Positions 35,530 to 35,834 of a stretch of 35,834 nucleotides of DNA are shown in pieces; position 1 is the stretch's first letter; each line of letters starts with the position of its first letter. The stretch lies in assembly GCA_014381415.1 (NCBI GenBank), contig JACNLQ010000033.1:1-35834 (forward strand), in the 5' to 3' direction. The DNA is from Fidelibacterota bacterium. Lineage in GTDB: Bacteria; Fidelibacterota; Marinisomatia; SCGC-AAA003-L08; D37C17. The translations under genes and the position numbers were made by a program. A model generated the notes under the pieces. It was given only the letters and a program-made list of their open reading frames with translations. It did no database searches and was not told the origin of the DNA.

Positions 35530-35834
35530 TTGAGGTTTCTGGTAATTTGGTGAATCCTTTGTGATATTAATATCATGAGGATGGCTTTCCTTCATCCCCG
35601 CACCTGTAATCTTGATAAATTCGATATTCTTGTGAAATTCCCTAATGGATTTTGTTCCGCAATATCCCATGGAACTGCGGACACCACCCATGAGCTGATG
35701 GATGGTTTACATAACCTCACCATGGTACGGAACGAATGCTTTAATCACTGCTGGAACCAGTTACTTGGATTCAGTATTTTGTTGAAAATGGCGGTCTAGA
35801 CGGCACTCAGTCATGGCTGCAATGGAGCCCATGC
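35527..35834 (-). pseudogene. guaB: IMP dehydrogenase (GuaB) C-terminus with two in-frame stops, partial
   Basis: Read on the minus strand in a single frame, the window edge gives GSIAAMTE...RHFQ, a TAA stop at about 35763, LVPAVIKAFVPYHGEVM, a second TAA at about 35709, then TIHQLMGGVRSSMGYCG and IEFIKITGAGMKESHPH, ending at 35527. The order and spacing match the last about 100 residues of IMP dehydrogenase, whose usual text around the first stop is KLVPEGIEGRVPYKGEV. Both stops and the odd residues can be explained by single-base changes, with no frameshift. It is therefore a decaying copy, or a sequence of low quality at the contig end. The catalytic centre is outside the window. Confidence 0.75.

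Noticed and set aside
35562-35575. Perfect 14-bp palindrome TGATATTAATATCA
   Set aside because: It lies inside the conserved GuaB C-terminal codons (HDINIT) and is most simply a coding coincidence.
35709-35765. Programmed readthrough or recoded TAA in guaB
   Set aside because: There is no sign of TAA reassignment: many other genes in the window end in TAA, and nearby residues at normally conserved positions are also changed.

Overview
The window looks like chromosomal DNA from an uncultured marine bacterium of the Fibrobacteres-Chlorobi-Bacteroidetes (FCB) group, most likely Candidatus Marinimicrobia (SAR406). Reasons: AT-rich DNA, an IspG with a long central insertion, a UvrC with the DNSNIQG signature, dockerin-like tails of the DxNxDGxLDILDVV type, marine-type GCMDxxAxNYNP repeats, and a C-terminal sorting domain starting YPNPFNPVT as in type IX-secreted proteins. 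The phylum is inferred from protein style; no rRNA gene is present.

Region 1 (1-9100, all minus strand) encodes exported proteins: the start of a thioredoxin-fold protein (cut by the window edge), a probable lipoprotein carrying a cohesin-like module, and two tandem paralogous C25 (gingipain-like) peptidases, each ending in a dockerin pair. One paralog also has the cohesin-like module. An identical 16-bp palindromic motif lies about 80-86 bp upstream of both peptidase starts.

Region 2 (9200-13963, minus) is a translationally coupled set: a 49-aa DUF5674-like mini-protein, a small helical protein, a double-domain secreted amidohydrolase and a second secreted amidohydrolase. Only one of the three amidohydrolase units keeps the metal-binding HxH.

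Region 3 (14046-17504, minus) has ispG and pyruvate kinase. Region 4 (17679-22997, minus) is one giant, cysteine-rich, repeat-built exported protein with a type IX-like sorting tail, internal 36-aa tandem repeats, a perfect 469-bp direct repeat that encodes the cohesin-like module again, and an intrinsic terminator.

Region 5 (23289-26339, plus) is citrate synthase, malate dehydrogenase and an inositol-phosphatase-family gene. The divergent spacer before gltA contains an exact CRP-type palindrome. uvrC converges on the last gene with a one-base gap.

Region 6 (28423-35032, minus) is a seven-gene run in which every neighbouring pair overlaps (meaB, tatC, polyprenyl synthase, pgsA-like, ftsY, rimO, mce), preceded by a Crp-family regulator. 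The two methylmalonyl-CoA accessory genes bracket the run. At the right edge are rpsT (plus) with a terminator and the 3' part of a guaB-like gene carrying two in-frame stops.

Taken together, the housekeeping core is ordinary. The accessory interest lies in the surface or secreted proteins that share cohesin-like and dockerin-like modules, which could form an extracellular protein-binding assembly.
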